A stretch of 53,982 bases of DNA, from NCBI GenBank assembly GCA_035575515.1, contig DATLXU010000039.1, positions 1-53,982 of the forward strand. Reading direction: 5' to 3'. The notes beneath the pieces were generated by a model. That model had not been told where the DNA came from, did no database searches, and was given only the letters and a program-made list of their open reading frames with translations. This document shows, piece by piece, positions 17,507 through 27,048 of the stretch. Numbering within the stretch: the stretch's first letter is position 1; each line of letters opens with the position of its first letter. The translations under genes were made by a program, and so were the position numbers. The DNA comes from DATLXU01 sp035575515 (lineage in GTDB: Bacteria > Acidobacteriota > Blastocatellia > UBA7656).

Positions 17507-17951
17507 AACCTGAGCGAGTCGCGCTCGCCTCTAAGAGGCCCTTGCCACAAATTTGCGATCTAAAGTCGCGGAAATAAAACCGTCGCGGCTGTCGAGCGGG
17601 ACGTATCCACGCTTAATCCTTATAGCAGGAAACGCGCCTACAGCCAATCGCACGCATAATCTGGCTTGATCCCGTTCTGCTTTTGCTATGCGTATCATTG
17701 CAGGAAAACAGGCGTTGAAATAAGCCGCGTTCATCGCCGGTTGCGGGTGCGGAAATTCGTCTCGATCCTGGCGAATTAAGATCAAAAAGTGTCGAAAAAC
17801 TTGAGCGAACGGTGTATTTTATCTCTTCAAGCGCGGCATTCAGCTTGCTGAAAGGCAGCGTGATTGACCTGCATGCCTTCAGGCAGCGTTTTCAGGTTAA
17901 ACAGGGTTCTGACCCCTCACATTTTTGGCTGAGACAATCACCGGAGGTCTA
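17507..17951. other. Intergenic stretch, possible gene remnant
   Basis: The minus strand is open from 17785 (TTG) to 17531, giving about 84 residues rich in alanine and arginine (contains FPHPQPAMNAAYFN). It has no ATG and no ribosome site and may be the 3' end of a lost gene; the frame stays open upstream to about 17822. Near 17896-17916 the plus strand reads CAGGGTTCTGACCCCT, which resembles sequences next to REP-type repeats. Nothing else is recognised. Confidence 0.25.
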
Positions 17952-20111
17952 ATGATGGACTGGTTATTACCAGATATTTCTACGATCCTCGCCACCATCG
18001 TCATAATCTTTTTCGTCTTCCTGAAGGTTGGAAGTCACCTGAAGGTCAAAGAGACCTTCTTTCAATTGTGGGTGCTGGCCTGGCTGCTCTCAATTATTCA
18101 TTATGTCGGTCAGATGATTCAGGCAGGCTCAGGGGGGCAGATGAGAATCGGCGGGTTTATTGACAGGCTCTTTCTCGCTTATTCAGCGATTGTGTTCATA
18201 GCCGCCGCCGAGTCGCTTCGCGGGCGACAGTTGAAACGTATGCTGCCCTATGGTCTTGCTATTGCGGCTGTATTCACGCTTTGGGCTTGCGCGATATATT
18301 TCCGTCTCGCTCCGCAGTTGTTGCAGCATCTTCCTTACGGAGCCGGGTTGGGAGCGGCTTTCGGCGCGGCAGGAGTGTCACACTGGATTTACCAGCGGAA
18401 GAAACAGACCGTAGGCGGCGCGATACTGGCCTGTTCATTCTTCTTCTGGAGCTGTTGCTTCTTCGCTTTTGTCGCGCTGGCAAACACGCCCTTTCTCAAT
18501 CGGTATATTCAGTACATGTACCAGTTCTCGAATCTGCCCAAGCCAATAGCCGCCATCAGCATGCTGATTTTTCTGCTTGAAGGTGAGAAGGTCAGCGCGC
18601 AACGCCAGCGAGACTTCTCGGACAGCTTGATTGAGAGCGCATCGGATGGCATCTTCGTCGTTGACGCCAACTCCTGTGTCACTCGCGCCAACAGTAGATT
18701 CGTTGCAATGTGCGGGCTTCAACCGCAGGAGATAATCGGCAAGCCGCTCTCGTCTTTATTCCCGCCTTCCGAAGCGAAGCTTTGTCAGGAGAATCTTTCT
18801 GCGGCCTTAGATGGCAGCGTTGCGAGCTATGATTCAAAGCTGATGACAGCGTCGGGCGTGATTCGCCAGGTCCTGATCGCCCTCAATCCCATATTGGGCG
18901 AGGGGAATGCTGCCGCAGCAATGGGAATAGTAAAGGACGTTACTGAGCGCGAGCAACTGGAGCAGCAGTTGCGCCGGTCCGAAAAGATGGCCTCAATCGG
19001 CATGCTCGCTTCCGGCATCGCTCATGAGCTGAACAATCCGCTCACATCCATCATAGGCTTTACCGATCTGGCGCTGCGCAGCGCGACCGTTGATGGCGCG
19101 CTTTCCGAACAACTGAACATAGTATTGTCGGAAGCCAGACGCACGCAAAGCATAGTTCAAAAACTCCTGCGCGCCGTGCGTCAGCAGCGAAACGAGTCTG
19201 AGCCTGTCAATATCAATCAATTGATCGAGCAGACCATCTCGCTGCGGGAATATGATTTCGCGCGGCAGCATATCGCCATAAAGACTGAGCTTGCGCCGAA
19301 CCTTCCGCTCCTGCTCGTCTCCCCAAGCGACCTTCAGCAGGTGCTGATCAATCTCTTGCAGAATTCCCATGACGCCCTTGCCGAGTCGGGCCTGCCCGGC
19401 AAGGTAACAATTCGCACGCGGCTGGTCGAAAACCGAATTGTGATTGAGGTTCTTGACAATGGGCCGGGCGTGGCCGAGCCGGATAAGATATTCGATCCGT
19501 TCTACACAACGAAGGAGGTTGGCAAAGGGACGGGACTCGGTCTTTCGATCTGCTATCAGACTGTGAGGAGCCACGGCGGCGAAATCTCGATCGAAAATCT
19601 TTCGCCCGGAGTCAAGTTTACAATCCAATTGCCTGTGACCGTTGCTTCGGCTGTTTCAGACTCAGGCGCGGAAGGCGAGGCGGGCGGCGGAGACTGGCAC
19701 AGCCGCGTGCTGATCGTTGATGACGAACTGATGATTAGAAGGCTTATCGAATCAATACTCTCTGGCGCGGGCTTTGCCGTTGAAACCGCGTCGAGCGGGG
19801 ACGAGGCTGTGCTTAAGCTGGAGCGCGCCTCTTTTGATGTAATCGTGACCGATTACAAAATGCCCGGAAGCATGAGCGGAGCCGATCTCTATAACTGGCT
19901 CAGAGAGAACCAGCCGGGTCGAGAGGCAAACGTGATATTTATAACGGGCGATGGGATAACGGCTTCGACCTATGAGTTTCTGCAATCGGTCGAAAACCCT
20001 GTGATCTTCAAGCCATTCGAGCCGGAACAACTGATTTCACAGGTAAAGAGCTTGCTGCGGGTGCAAAAGGATGCGCGAGTAATCCAGATGCCTCGCAGAG
20101 TAAAAAGATAA
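17952..20111 (+). CDS. Membrane hybrid histidine kinase with receiver domain
   Basis: 719 residues from the ATG at 17952, which follows GGAGGTCTA. Seven membrane segments fill about residues 1-210. A PAS domain follows (about 218-340), then HisKA with the phospho-accepting His358 in GIAHELNNPLTS, and HATPase_c with the N box NLLQNSHDAL, G1 DNGPG and G2 GKGTGLGLS. The C-terminal receiver domain has VLIVDDE, Asp634 in TDYKMPG and the conserved lysine in FKPFE. It is a sensor that would relay phosphate His to Asp, with no DNA-binding output of its own. No cognate regulator is adjacent and the ligand is unknown. Confidence 0.93.
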   Translation: MMDWLLPDISTILATIVIIFFVFLKVGSHLKVKETFFQLWVLAWLLSIIHYVGQMIQAGSGGQMRIGGFIDRLFLAYSAIVFIAAAESLRGRQLKRMLPYGLAIAAVFTLWACAIYFRLAPQLLQHLPYGAGLGAAFGAAGVSHWIYQRKKQTVGGAILACSFFFWSCCFFAFVALANTPFLNRYIQYMYQFSNLPKPIAAISMLIFLLEGEKVSAQRQRDFSDSLIESASDGIFVVDANSCVTRANSRFVAMCGLQPQEIIGKPLSSLFPPSEAKLCQENLSAALDGSVASYDSKLMTASGVIRQVLIALNPILGEGNAAAAMGIVKDVTEREQLEQQLRRSEKMASIGMLASGIAHELNNPLTSIIGFTDLALRSATVDGALSEQLNIVLSEARRTQSIVQKLLRAVRQQRNESEPVNINQLIEQTISLREYDFARQHIAIKTELAPNLPLLLVSPSDLQQVLINLLQNSHDALAESGLPGKVTIRTRLVENRIVIEVLDNGPGVAEPDKIFDPFYTTKEVGKGTGLGLSICYQTVRSHGGEISIENLSPGVKFTIQLPVTVASAVSDSGAEGEAGGGDWHSRVLIVDDELMIRRLIESILSGAGFAVETASSGDEAVLKLERASFDVIVTDYKMPGSMSGADLYNWLRENQPGREANVIFITGDGITASTYEFLQSVENPVIFKPFEPEQLISQVKSLLRVQKDARVIQMPRRVKR

Positions 20112-20404
20112 GCCCATTAATGCGCGGCAATCTATTGAGCGCAGAGATAACAATATTGCGTCAACGTGAGGAGAACTCGGCTCCGGTACTTTTGGTCGCC
20201 GCGCGATATTAGATATGCGCCCGATCTTCGCTTCGAGCGCATCGAGCGCGAGCAACTGGAATTCACTTTTCTTTTCGACAGCAGCGGTAAATCTCGCCGC
20301 GTCTCGTGGCTTCGCCTGCTGCCCAGCCTTCGTTCGTCTGACGAAGACGCCGGATCAGTTTTAAGTTCTGCCGCTAAGCTCACTGCACATAGTCGTCAGC
20401 CTTG
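20112..20404. other. Intergenic stretch after the kinase gene
   Basis: No gene is assigned. A plus-strand frame open from GTG 20166 (YFWSPRDIRYAPDLRFERI and onward) has residue use resembling protein, but it runs out on the strand opposite the next gene and has no known family. It could be the remnant of a short gene. Confidence 0.2.
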
Positions 20405-21283
20405 TTACCGAATCCTTGCCACCCCGTTGCCGGGTTTCGGGAATCGCACAAAGACTTCAGGGTCATGGCCCGGTATGATTAGCTCAGGCTTAGAGGCTAT
20501 CTGCTTCATTCTGTCCTGCGCTCTGAGGTTGGAGTCTTTATCGAGCGTCTGCGCAATCGGCGCGCGCTTGTCGAGATTCTCATACAGATAAAGATTATCC
20601 GATGCCAGCACGACCGCGCCGCCTTTCGTGTTGACCGCAACGTACTGAGACGCGAAGGTGTGCTTGCCGCCCGTGAAAAATCTTATGCCTTCAATCGCCT
20701 CCTGATCGTCTCCGTTTACGAACCGGACTCGGCCCTCAATGTTCAACCTCACGAGCGCCGCGACATCATCCGGGTCAATGCCGCCGTGAGTAGTCTTCGC
20801 ATGCCACGCCTCGCCCGTGTAGTAAGCGTATTCGTCGCGCTGAATCCACACGTTGGCTTTCGGAAACAGATCTATCCCGTCGGCATGGTCCCAGTGCATG
20901 TGTGTGATGATTATGTCGGTTATGTCTTCGGGTTTTAATCCAACTTTGGCGATGGCTTCTGAAGGCTTCACGAAATCCTTGACCTTCCATTGCTTGAAGA
21001 ACTTATCGCGGTAGAAGCCTGAGTCGACAAGCACGTTGCGCCCGTTGGAGCCTTTGAGCAGCCACACCATCATTTGAATATCGAGCTTGCGCGATTTGTC
21101 CGCGCCCGCCACAAGCGATGCTACGGGAAAATCTGGAATGACCGCGTAGCTTATGGCATAAACTTCATAAGTAGGCTTCGAATCGGATTGCCTTGCTGCG
21201 GCGAAGTGAGGAAACATCATCAAAAAGGCCGCAATCGGAAATGACAAGAATCTCACGCTGTTGGCTATCTTATGTTTGCTCAT
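20405..21283 (-). CDS. Secreted metallo-beta-lactamase-fold hydrolase (AHL-lactonase-like)
   Basis: 292 residues with a signal peptide (1-30). The zinc motif is intact: H128, H130, D132 and H133 in THMHWDH, a later histidine in GGKHT, the bridging aspartate in ASDN and the last histidine in PGHD. The arrangement matches the N-acyl-homoserine-lactonase-like branch, which opens lactone rings, though many members have other ester or lactone substrates. Export would place it in the periplasm. No lactone synthase or receptor is nearby, so quorum quenching is only a possibility. Confidence 0.88.
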   Translation of the reverse strand: MSKHKIANSVRFLSFPIAAFLMMFPHFAAARQSDSKPTYEVYAISYAVIPDFPVASLVAGADKSRKLDIQMMVWLLKGSNGRNVLVDSGFYRDKFFKQWKVKDFVKPSEAIAKVGLKPEDITDIIITHMHWDHADGIDLFPKANVWIQRDEYAYYTGEAWHAKTTHGGIDPDDVAALVRLNIEGRVRFVNGDDQEAIEGIRFFTGGKHTFASQYVAVNTKGGAVVLASDNLYLYENLDKRAPIAQTLDKDSNLRAQDRMKQIASKPELIIPGHDPEVFVRFPKPGNGVARIR

Positions 21284-21474
21284 AATTAATCCTCCGTTGT
21301 GGCCGCTACAGCTTCAGCCGAAAGAGACCGCGTCAATATTAATGACTCACCGCGCTTGCATTCAATCCAATCCTGCTATTGCGCCAACTCCGATAATTAT
21401 TCATTTAAGCTGAGACAATGCCCGACATCAAAACTCATTGCGAGTTCGTTTCACTCGCAGCTAAGATTGAACCG

Positions 21475-21837
21475 ATGATCGTCGAGCTTGTTAAAGAATT
21501 CACCTTTGAGGCAGCGCACCGCTTGCCGCGCGTGCCTGAAGGACACAAATGCGCGCGATTGCATGGCCATTCGTTTCGCTGCGAGATTGCAGTTCGTGGC
21601 GAAGTTGACCCACAGGCGGGCTGGTTCATTGATTATGCTGAAATTACCGAAGCGTTCGAGCCGCTGCGTCAGAGATTAGACCATTACTACCTCAACGAGA
21701 TTGATGGGCTTGAAAACGCGACGAGCGAAAACCTCGCTCGCTGGATTTGGGAGCGTCTCGAAGGAAGATTAAAGGGACTTCATCGCGTGACCGTCCGCGA
21801 AACCTGCACCGCGCAATGCGATTATTTCGGAGAATAG
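21475..21837 (+). CDS. 6-carboxytetrahydropterin synthase (QueD)
   Basis: About 120 residues. It converts 7,8-dihydroneopterin triphosphate to 6-carboxytetrahydropterin, an early step to queuosine. The zinc histidines are visible in FEAAHRL and LHGHSF, the catalytic cysteine in GHKCARL, and the closing RETCTAQCDY is typical. An upstream ATG at 21418 is possible, but the later start puts the cysteine and histidines at the family's usual positions. queE follows after 54 bases, filled by a heptamer hairpin that starts in the queD TAG stop. queC and queF are not in the window. Confidence 0.92.
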   Translation: MIVELVKEFTFEAAHRLPRVPEGHKCARLHGHSFRCEIAVRGEVDPQAGWFIDYAEITEAFEPLRQRLDHYYLNEIDGLENATSENLARWIWERLEGRLKGLHRVTVRETCTAQCDYFGE

Positions 21838-21872
21838 TTTCTGGTTCAACTGGAAAAGGGAAACCAGAAACT
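21836..21872. repeat. Heptamer hairpin between queD and queE
   Basis: AGTTTCTGGTT (21836-21846) pairs perfectly with AACCAGAAACT (21862-21872), with a 15-base loop. It begins inside the queD TAG stop and ends 19 bases before the queE ATG. The same CCAGAAA unit recurs at 23329-23402. Confidence 0.8.
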
Positions 21873-21891
21873 TGAAACTAGAAATCACTCA

Positions 21892-22527
21892 ATGCGGATC
21901 ACGGAAATTTACCAGAGCATTCAGGGCGAATCGAGCTACGCGGGCTTGCCCTGCGTCTTCGTGCGCACGACGGGTTGTGATCTGAGGTGTGCGTGGTGTG
22001 ACTCGGAATTCACATTCACGGGCGGCGTGCGGATGACGGTTGATGAGATAATCAACGAAGTCGAAAAGTACGATTGCAATCTGGTTGAGCTGACAGGCGG
22101 CGAGCCGATGCTTCAACCTGATATTTACGAACTGGCGACGCGGCTTGCGGATTTAGGGCACACGGTCTTGATTGAAACGGGCGGGCATCGCGATATATCA
22201 AAACTCGACCCGCGCGTCGTTCGCATAATGGATTTGAAGTGTCCCGCGTCGGGCGAGTGCCATAAGAATTTATGGTCGAACCTCGAACACCTGCGTCCGA
22301 TTGACGAAGTGAAATTCGTTCTGGCTGATCGCGGCGATTATGAATGGGCGCTTGCAACCATCCGCGAGCATCATCTTGAAGACCGTGTGAAGCTATTAAT
22401 CTCAACCGCATTTGGAATGATTGAACCTGCTCAGGTGGTCGCCTGGATGCTTGAAGATAATTTGCGCGTGCGATTTCAATTGCAGCTTCATAAATACATC
22501 TGGCCGCCTGACGCGCGGCGCAGATGA
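21892..22527 (+). CDS. 7-carboxy-7-deazaguanine synthase (QueE)
   Basis: 211 residues of the radical-SAM QueE family, which rearranges carboxytetrahydropterin into 7-carboxy-7-deazaguanine. The cluster cysteines are C29, C33 and C36 (C-x3-C-x2-C, the common radical-SAM spacing). ITEIYQSIQGES at the N-terminus and LTGGEP (SAM-binding) are diagnostic, as is the closing QLHKYIWP. It forms a pair with queD on the same strand. The product feeds queuosine or related 7-deazaguanine modification of tRNA or DNA. Confidence 0.95.
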   Translation: MRITEIYQSIQGESSYAGLPCVFVRTTGCDLRCAWCDSEFTFTGGVRMTVDEIINEVEKYDCNLVELTGGEPMLQPDIYELATRLADLGHTVLIETGGHRDISKLDPRVVRIMDLKCPASGECHKNLWSNLEHLRPIDEVKFVLADRGDYEWALATIREHHLEDRVKLLISTAFGMIEPAQVVAWMLEDNLRVRFQLQLHKYIWPPDARRR

Positions 22528-22544
22528 CGTGGGACGCGGTGCGC

Positions 22545-23312
22545 CTACATCCCCATAATGTTGTATCCCGCGTCAACGTGAAGTACTTCGCCCGTTATGC
22601 CGCGCGACATATCCGATAGCAAAAACAGTGCGGCGTCGGCCACTTCGGATTGGTCAATGTTTCTTCTGAGCGGCGCGTGATTGCGCATGTGCTCAAGTAT
22701 TTTTGTGAAGCCTGCGATGCCTGCCGACGCGAGCGTGCGGACCGGACCCGCTGAAATTGCGTTGACGCGAATCCCTTGCGGGCCGAGATTTGCCGCCAGG
22801 TAGCGCACGCTCATCTCAAGCGACGCTTTCGCTATTCCCATCACGTTGTATCCGGGTATGACCCGCTCGCCGCCCAAGTATGAAAGCGTCAGGATGCTGG
22901 CGCGGCGGCCTTCCATCAGCGGCGCGGCTTCGCGCGCAATAGCCGTGAGCGAGTAGGCGCTAATGTCCTGCGCGATGCGAAAGCCTTCGCGCGAAGTCTT
23001 GATGTAATCGCCTTCGAGGTCTTCTTTCAAAGCATAAGCAACGCCGTGAACGACGAAATCGAGCGAGCCGAATCCTTCGCGCACTTTTTCAAACACAGCC
23101 GTTACATCTTCATCTCTGGTCACGTCACAGGAAAGCACGAGCGGGTCCGTGAGCGATTCAGCCAGCTCGCGCGCGTTCTCTTCCAATCGCTCGCCCTGAT
23201 AAGTAAGCGCGATTCGCGCGCCCTCGTCAGCCGCGCGCTTTGCGATTGCCCACGCGAGGCTGCGTTTGTTTGCCACTCCGAATACGATGCCGGTTCGTCC
23301 GTCTAAAAGCAT
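22545..23312 (-). CDS. Enoyl-ACP reductase (FabI)
   Basis: 255 residues. FabI reduces trans-2-enoyl-ACP with NADH in the last step of fatty acid elongation and is the target of triclosan. It has the family-specific FGVANKRSLAWAIA cofactor motif, the SYLGGER segment and the Tyr-x6-Lys pair in YNVMGIAK. The C-terminus GEVLHVDAGYNIMGM is nearly diagnostic. It stands alone, convergent with queE, with only 17 bases between stop codons. Confidence 0.97.
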   Translation of the reverse strand: MLLDGRTGIVFGVANKRSLAWAIAKRAADEGARIALTYQGERLEENARELAESLTDPLVLSCDVTRDEDVTAVFEKVREGFGSLDFVVHGVAYALKEDLEGDYIKTSREGFRIAQDISAYSLTAIAREAAPLMEGRRASILTLSYLGGERVIPGYNVMGIAKASLEMSVRYLAANLGPQGIRVNAISAGPVRTLASAGIAGFTKILEHMRNHAPLRRNIDQSEVADAALFLLSDMSRGITGEVLHVDAGYNIMGM

Positions 23313-23328
23313 GGTCCTCCTGGTTAAT

Positions 23329-23402
23329 AGTTTCTGGTTTCTGGTCGTCGACTATCGTGAACCTCTTGAATTGCGAGTCGAGATTACCAGAAACCAGAAA
23401 CT
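23329..23402. repeat. Perfect 17-base heptamer stem-loop
   Basis: AGTTTCTGGTTTCTGGT (23329-23345) and ACCAGAAACCAGAAACT (23386-23402) are exact reverse complements with a 40-base loop. The element starts 5 bases after the TGA of the minus-strand aminopeptidase and reaches to just before the fabI ribosome site. It shares its arm sequence with the queD-queE element but not its loop. Confidence 0.9.
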
Positions 23403-23407
23403 CATCT

Positions 23408-25246
23408 TCAATTCCGCTTTTCAGGCGTGATCTTCAAAGTCATCTCTTTTCCATCGCGGCGAATGATTACCTCGACCTCTTCGCCCGCGCGCATCTCGCC
23501 AAGTGCATAGGTGTAATCGTAAACGTTCTTGACCGTCGTGTTGGCGATCTTCACAATCACGTCGCCTGCGCGAAGTCCCGCGCGCTCGGCTGGCGAGCCG
23601 GGCCGCACTCCATCAAGTTTCATCCCATCGCTCTGATCAGCGTAATTCGGGACCGTTCCGAGATAAACCCGGAAGCCGCCCGCCGCGGGCCGTGATTCAA
23701 CCTTCACGCGAGTGAATGCAATCCGCTGCGGCTCATTGGCCACTGAAACCGCGACGCTGTGAACAAGCTCGGCCACTTGCTTGAGGCCCTCAGCGTTTAT
23801 TTTATCCGCTGTGTCCGATGGCTTGTGATAATCGTTATGATTGCCCGTCCAGAAAAAGAGCACCGGAATGTCCTTGATATAAAACGATTGATGATCGCTC
23901 GGCCCATAGCCGTCTTCGCTGAAGGAGTACTGAAATCGGCTCTGGGAGCCAGTTTCAGGGCTGTTCAGTTTCGCAAGCAGCGGCTTCCACGCTGGCGAAG
24001 TGCCGGCTCCGCCGACGATCAGCTTGCCGTCGCTGAGTCGCCCGATCATATCCATGTTCAACATCGCAACGGTTGAAGTGAGCGGCACAACCGGATTCTT
24101 CGTGTATGCGGCTGAACCGAGCAGTCCCTCTTCCTCGCCGCAGAAAGCGATGAAAACGATGCTGCGTTTTATCTTCGATTTTTCCGACGCGAGCACTCGC
24201 GCAAGCTCAAGCAACGCGGTCGTGCCCGATGCGTTGTCGTCCGCGCCGTGATGAATCTGGCCTTCGGGATTTGCCGCAAGCGACTCACTCCCGCCAAGCC
24301 CAAGATGATCGTAGTGCGCGCCGATGACTACGTACTCTGATGAAAGCCGCGCATCGCTGCCTTTGAGAGTTGCGATGACGTTTGCGGCGCCGCCATTGAC
24401 CTTTACAACATCGGTTTTGAATGCGACTCGCGCTTCAAGCGAGATTGCCGAAGCCCGCTCGTTGAATCTTCGCTCGATACCAGAAAACGAAACATCAGTG
24501 CCCGTGTTAGCCAGAGCCTCGCCTTTGACGACGACCGCGGGGATGCCCGAATCGAGAAAGTTCAAATCGTGACGCAATCGAGCGAGACTGTCGTGCTGAA
24601 GAACTTTTTCGTTGCTGACAAAGATGACTCCGCTCGCGCCCTTCTCGCGCGCCTTTAGAGTTTTGTTTTGAATCTCAAGCCCCGGCTGAGTGTAAGCGGC
24701 GAATCGCCCGTGCGGGTTGTCGCCGTCGGGGCTGCCGCGAAAGATAATGACGACCTTGCCCTTCACATCAACGCCCGCGTAGTTGTCGTAATTAAGTTCG
24801 GGCGCGCTGATGCCGTAGCCGGCGATGACCGCATCGCCCGCCGCTGGTTGCGACGGCGAAAAGGCGAGCGGCATGAAATCTTCTCCGACCTTGAGCGCGC
24901 GCGCTCCGCTTGCGGTCTTGATTTCAAAACTGTTCTGCCGGCCAAGCTCAACGCGCGTGACGAATGTGAAAGGTTGAAGCTCGGTCTTGAGACCGTAGCT
25001 TCGGAATTGATCGGCAATGTAGCGGGCGGCTTCCACAGCGCCGGGCGTTCCCGCGCGGCGGCCCTGCAATTTATCCGATGCGAGATAGCCAACGTGCTTG
25101 CGTATGTGTTCGGTAGAGATCGTCGCGCTCGTTTTCGCCGCGCGATTGTCTGCCTGTAGCTGCGCGCTCGCCTGTTGAAAGACAGGCGCGGTTGATAACG
25201 TGAGCAGCGCGATTAACGCAAGCAGCCCGGCTCTTTTAATTCTCAT
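23408..25246 (-). CDS. Secreted M28-family aminopeptidase with PA and PDZ domains
   Basis: 612 residues with a signal peptide (1-28). The order is an N-terminal M28 segment (YLASDKLQGRRAGTPG), a protease-associated insert (about 120-270), then the zinc core: GAHYDHLG, GADDNASGT, FCGEEEGLLGS, LNMDMIGRL and SDHQSFY. A PDZ domain closes the protein (about 520-605). It should release N-terminal amino acids from peptides in the periplasm or outside, with two zinc ions. The combination is common in acidobacterial and bacteroidal genomes. Substrate preference cannot be read. Confidence 0.92.
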   Translation of the reverse strand: MRIKRAGLLALIALLTLSTAPVFQQASAQLQADNRAAKTSATISTEHIRKHVGYLASDKLQGRRAGTPGAVEAARYIADQFRSYGLKTELQPFTFVTRVELGRQNSFEIKTASGARALKVGEDFMPLAFSPSQPAAGDAVIAGYGISAPELNYDNYAGVDVKGKVVIIFRGSPDGDNPHGRFAAYTQPGLEIQNKTLKAREKGASGVIFVSNEKVLQHDSLARLRHDLNFLDSGIPAVVVKGEALANTGTDVSFSGIERRFNERASAISLEARVAFKTDVVKVNGGAANVIATLKGSDARLSSEYVVIGAHYDHLGLGGSESLAANPEGQIHHGADDNASGTTALLELARVLASEKSKIKRSIVFIAFCGEEEGLLGSAAYTKNPVVPLTSTVAMLNMDMIGRLSDGKLIVGGAGTSPAWKPLLAKLNSPETGSQSRFQYSFSEDGYGPSDHQSFYIKDIPVLFFWTGNHNDYHKPSDTADKINAEGLKQVAELVHSVAVSVANEPQRIAFTRVKVESRPAAGGFRVYLGTVPNYADQSDGMKLDGVRPGSPAERAGLRAGDVIVKIANTTVKNVYDYTYALGEMRAGEEVEVIIRRDGKEMTLKITPEKRN

Positions 25247-25524
25247 AACTACTCCAGTTGACAGAAAACTTTCGAGAGCGTTCCAGCAAGTTTGCGCTCT
25301 CGATAGATGGCGCTCTTGTAATAGAGCATCGCATCTGTTACCGAATCAGCCTTGAATCATATCTATCGGCTCAAATGAGTGTCAATGGCGCAGCCTCGTC
25401 GGCGCTTGACTAAATCGGCGAGGCGTTCAAAAATACAGCCTAGAAAGGACAGGTTCCCGCTTGCAGCCCCAACGGCCCTCAAGTCAGGTCAAGGGCCGGC
25501 AGCACCTTTATCAGGAGTTTTGTC

Positions 25525-26964
25525 ATGCCTTCAAGAATCGAAGCACTCGCGCGAATGTTGACGCTTGCTATGGCGATAATAATGCTGGCTCAAGTTGCGC
25601 CAGCCGAGACCCAGTCGCTTGAGACGCTGCTCGCTTATTTGAAAAGCCCCGACATAGCGACGCGACGCGCCGCCGCGCATAAACTCGGCGAACGAAGGAT
25701 TCGCACTCAACTCGTAGTCGAAGCCCTGGCAGTCGCCGCGCGCAAGGATGAAGATCACGGCGTGCGCGCCGAAGCTCTCGAAGCGTTAGGAAAGATAAAA
25801 GATTTTTCCGCGCTGGGCGAAATGCTCGACGCGCTCAAAGACCCGCAAGAAGATGTTCGCCGAATGGCCATTCGCTCGCTCGTCATGCTTTACACCGAGC
25901 ACGATATTGATTTCATAACGAACCAGCGCGAGGGCTGGAACCTGTTTAACCCGTTTCTCGATACGAACGATCACGAGATTATCGAGCCTTACATTCAAGT
26001 TGACCCTTCGATAATCACTGCGCTCGGCGATGCAGCGCGCGGCGACCACGACCGCGACATCCGTATAGCAGCAACTCGCGCGCTTGGTGTGCTGCGAGGT
26101 TCCGGCGCGATACCTCAGCTTGCAGACGCGCTCAACGCAGATCAGGACATGCGCATTGACGTCATCCGCGCGTTTATTAAGATAGGCGACGATTCGGCGG
26201 GGCAATACCTCGTCCCGTTTTTCCGCGACTCGAATCAGAAAGTGCGAACGCAGGCGATGGTCGCAGCAGGGATTTTGAAATATCGCCCGGCAGTCGAGCC
26301 ATTGCTTTCCGTTTATGGACTCGGTCCCGAAAAGCGCGGCACTTTCAAGAAAGTAACTGGCTCAGTTAAAGGATTATTCTCCTACAACCCATCGCGCGAT
26401 GAAGCCGCGCTGTGGGCGCTGTCCCTGATTGGCGATGAACGGGCCGAACAGACTTTCGTCGAAAACCTCACCGACAAGGATGCCGACCGAAGGCAGTATG
26501 CAATCGAAGGACTCGCGCGCATAGCCGATCCGCGATACACAGATCAAATCTCAAAGATTGCGCTTACGGAAAAGAACAACGATGTGAAGCTGGCCGCGCA
26601 GTGGGCGCTATACAAGATGGGCGACCGCGCTAACCTGCAATTTGTTGTTCGCAAGCTCGACACGGATCAAGGCGAGCAGGCGCGAACTTATCTGCTTGCG
26701 ACGAGCGATCCGGCAGACCTCTATCCGTACATTCGCACGAGCAATAAACGAGTTCGTCAGGAAGTCATCGAGATACTAGGCCGCATCGGAAATCAGGAGA
26801 CGATAAAAGAGCTTGAGCCGGTGGCGCGAACATCGGGCGCAGACACGGCCAACGTGGCGACGGTTGCAATAAAGAAGATTGAATGGAGACTGGCGGGTCG
26901 CCCGCGCGCTTCAGACAGCGTGCTCCAAAGAGAGAGCCGCCCGCGCCGCGCCGCAAACCCATAA
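25525..26964 (+). CDS. Secreted HEAT-repeat protein
   Basis: 479 residues with a signal peptide (1-27) and many helical HEAT/PBS-lyase-like repeats of about 30 residues (for example GVRAEALEALGKI, RIAATRALGVL, DVKLAAQWALYKMGD and RQEVIEILGRIGN). Such solenoids bind other proteins; no catalytic motif is seen. CAGGAG lies about 8 bases before the ATG. It is divergent from the M28 gene, with 278 bases between holding no recognised feature. The lyase-type phycobilin role of related repeats does not fit here; scaffold function is inferred. Confidence 0.85.
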   Translation: MPSRIEALARMLTLAMAIIMLAQVAPAETQSLETLLAYLKSPDIATRRAAAHKLGERRIRTQLVVEALAVAARKDEDHGVRAEALEALGKIKDFSALGEMLDALKDPQEDVRRMAIRSLVMLYTEHDIDFITNQREGWNLFNPFLDTNDHEIIEPYIQVDPSIITALGDAARGDHDRDIRIAATRALGVLRGSGAIPQLADALNADQDMRIDVIRAFIKIGDDSAGQYLVPFFRDSNQKVRTQAMVAAGILKYRPAVEPLLSVYGLGPEKRGTFKKVTGSVKGLFSYNPSRDEAALWALSLIGDERAEQTFVENLTDKDADRRQYAIEGLARIADPRYTDQISKIALTEKNNDVKLAAQWALYKMGDRANLQFVVRKLDTDQGEQARTYLLATSDPADLYPYIRTSNKRVRQEVIEILGRIGNQETIKELEPVARTSGADTANVATVAIKKIEWRLAGRPRASDSVLQRESRPRRAANP

Positions 26965-27036
26965 GCAGAAGGCAGATGGCAGAACAGTAGCAGCCCTGAA
27001 ATTGGCTCTGGAAGCCGGTTTCAGGGCTGTTTCATT
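26965..27036 (+). terminator. Heptamer tract followed by a terminator hairpin
   Basis: GCAGAAG/GCAGATG/GCAGAAC units (26965-26985) start right after the TAA stop of the HEAT gene. Then CAGCCCTGAAA (26991-27001) pairs perfectly with TTTCAGGGCTG (27019-27029), followed by a short T-rich stretch. It lies between convergent genes and is a good terminator candidate. Confidence 0.6.
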
Positions 27037-27048
27037 ATTGAACCGCTT

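Noticed and set aside
17930..17950. GGCTGAGA-like bases before the kinase gene suggesting a TPP riboswitch
   Set aside because: Only the short motif is present; the second conserved block and flanking helices are missing, and a kinase is an unlikely target.
20166..20591. 141-codon plus-strand frame after the kinase gene
   Set aside because: Its second half lies opposite a clear metallo-beta-lactamase-fold gene; only the first 80 codons are free and no family is recognised.
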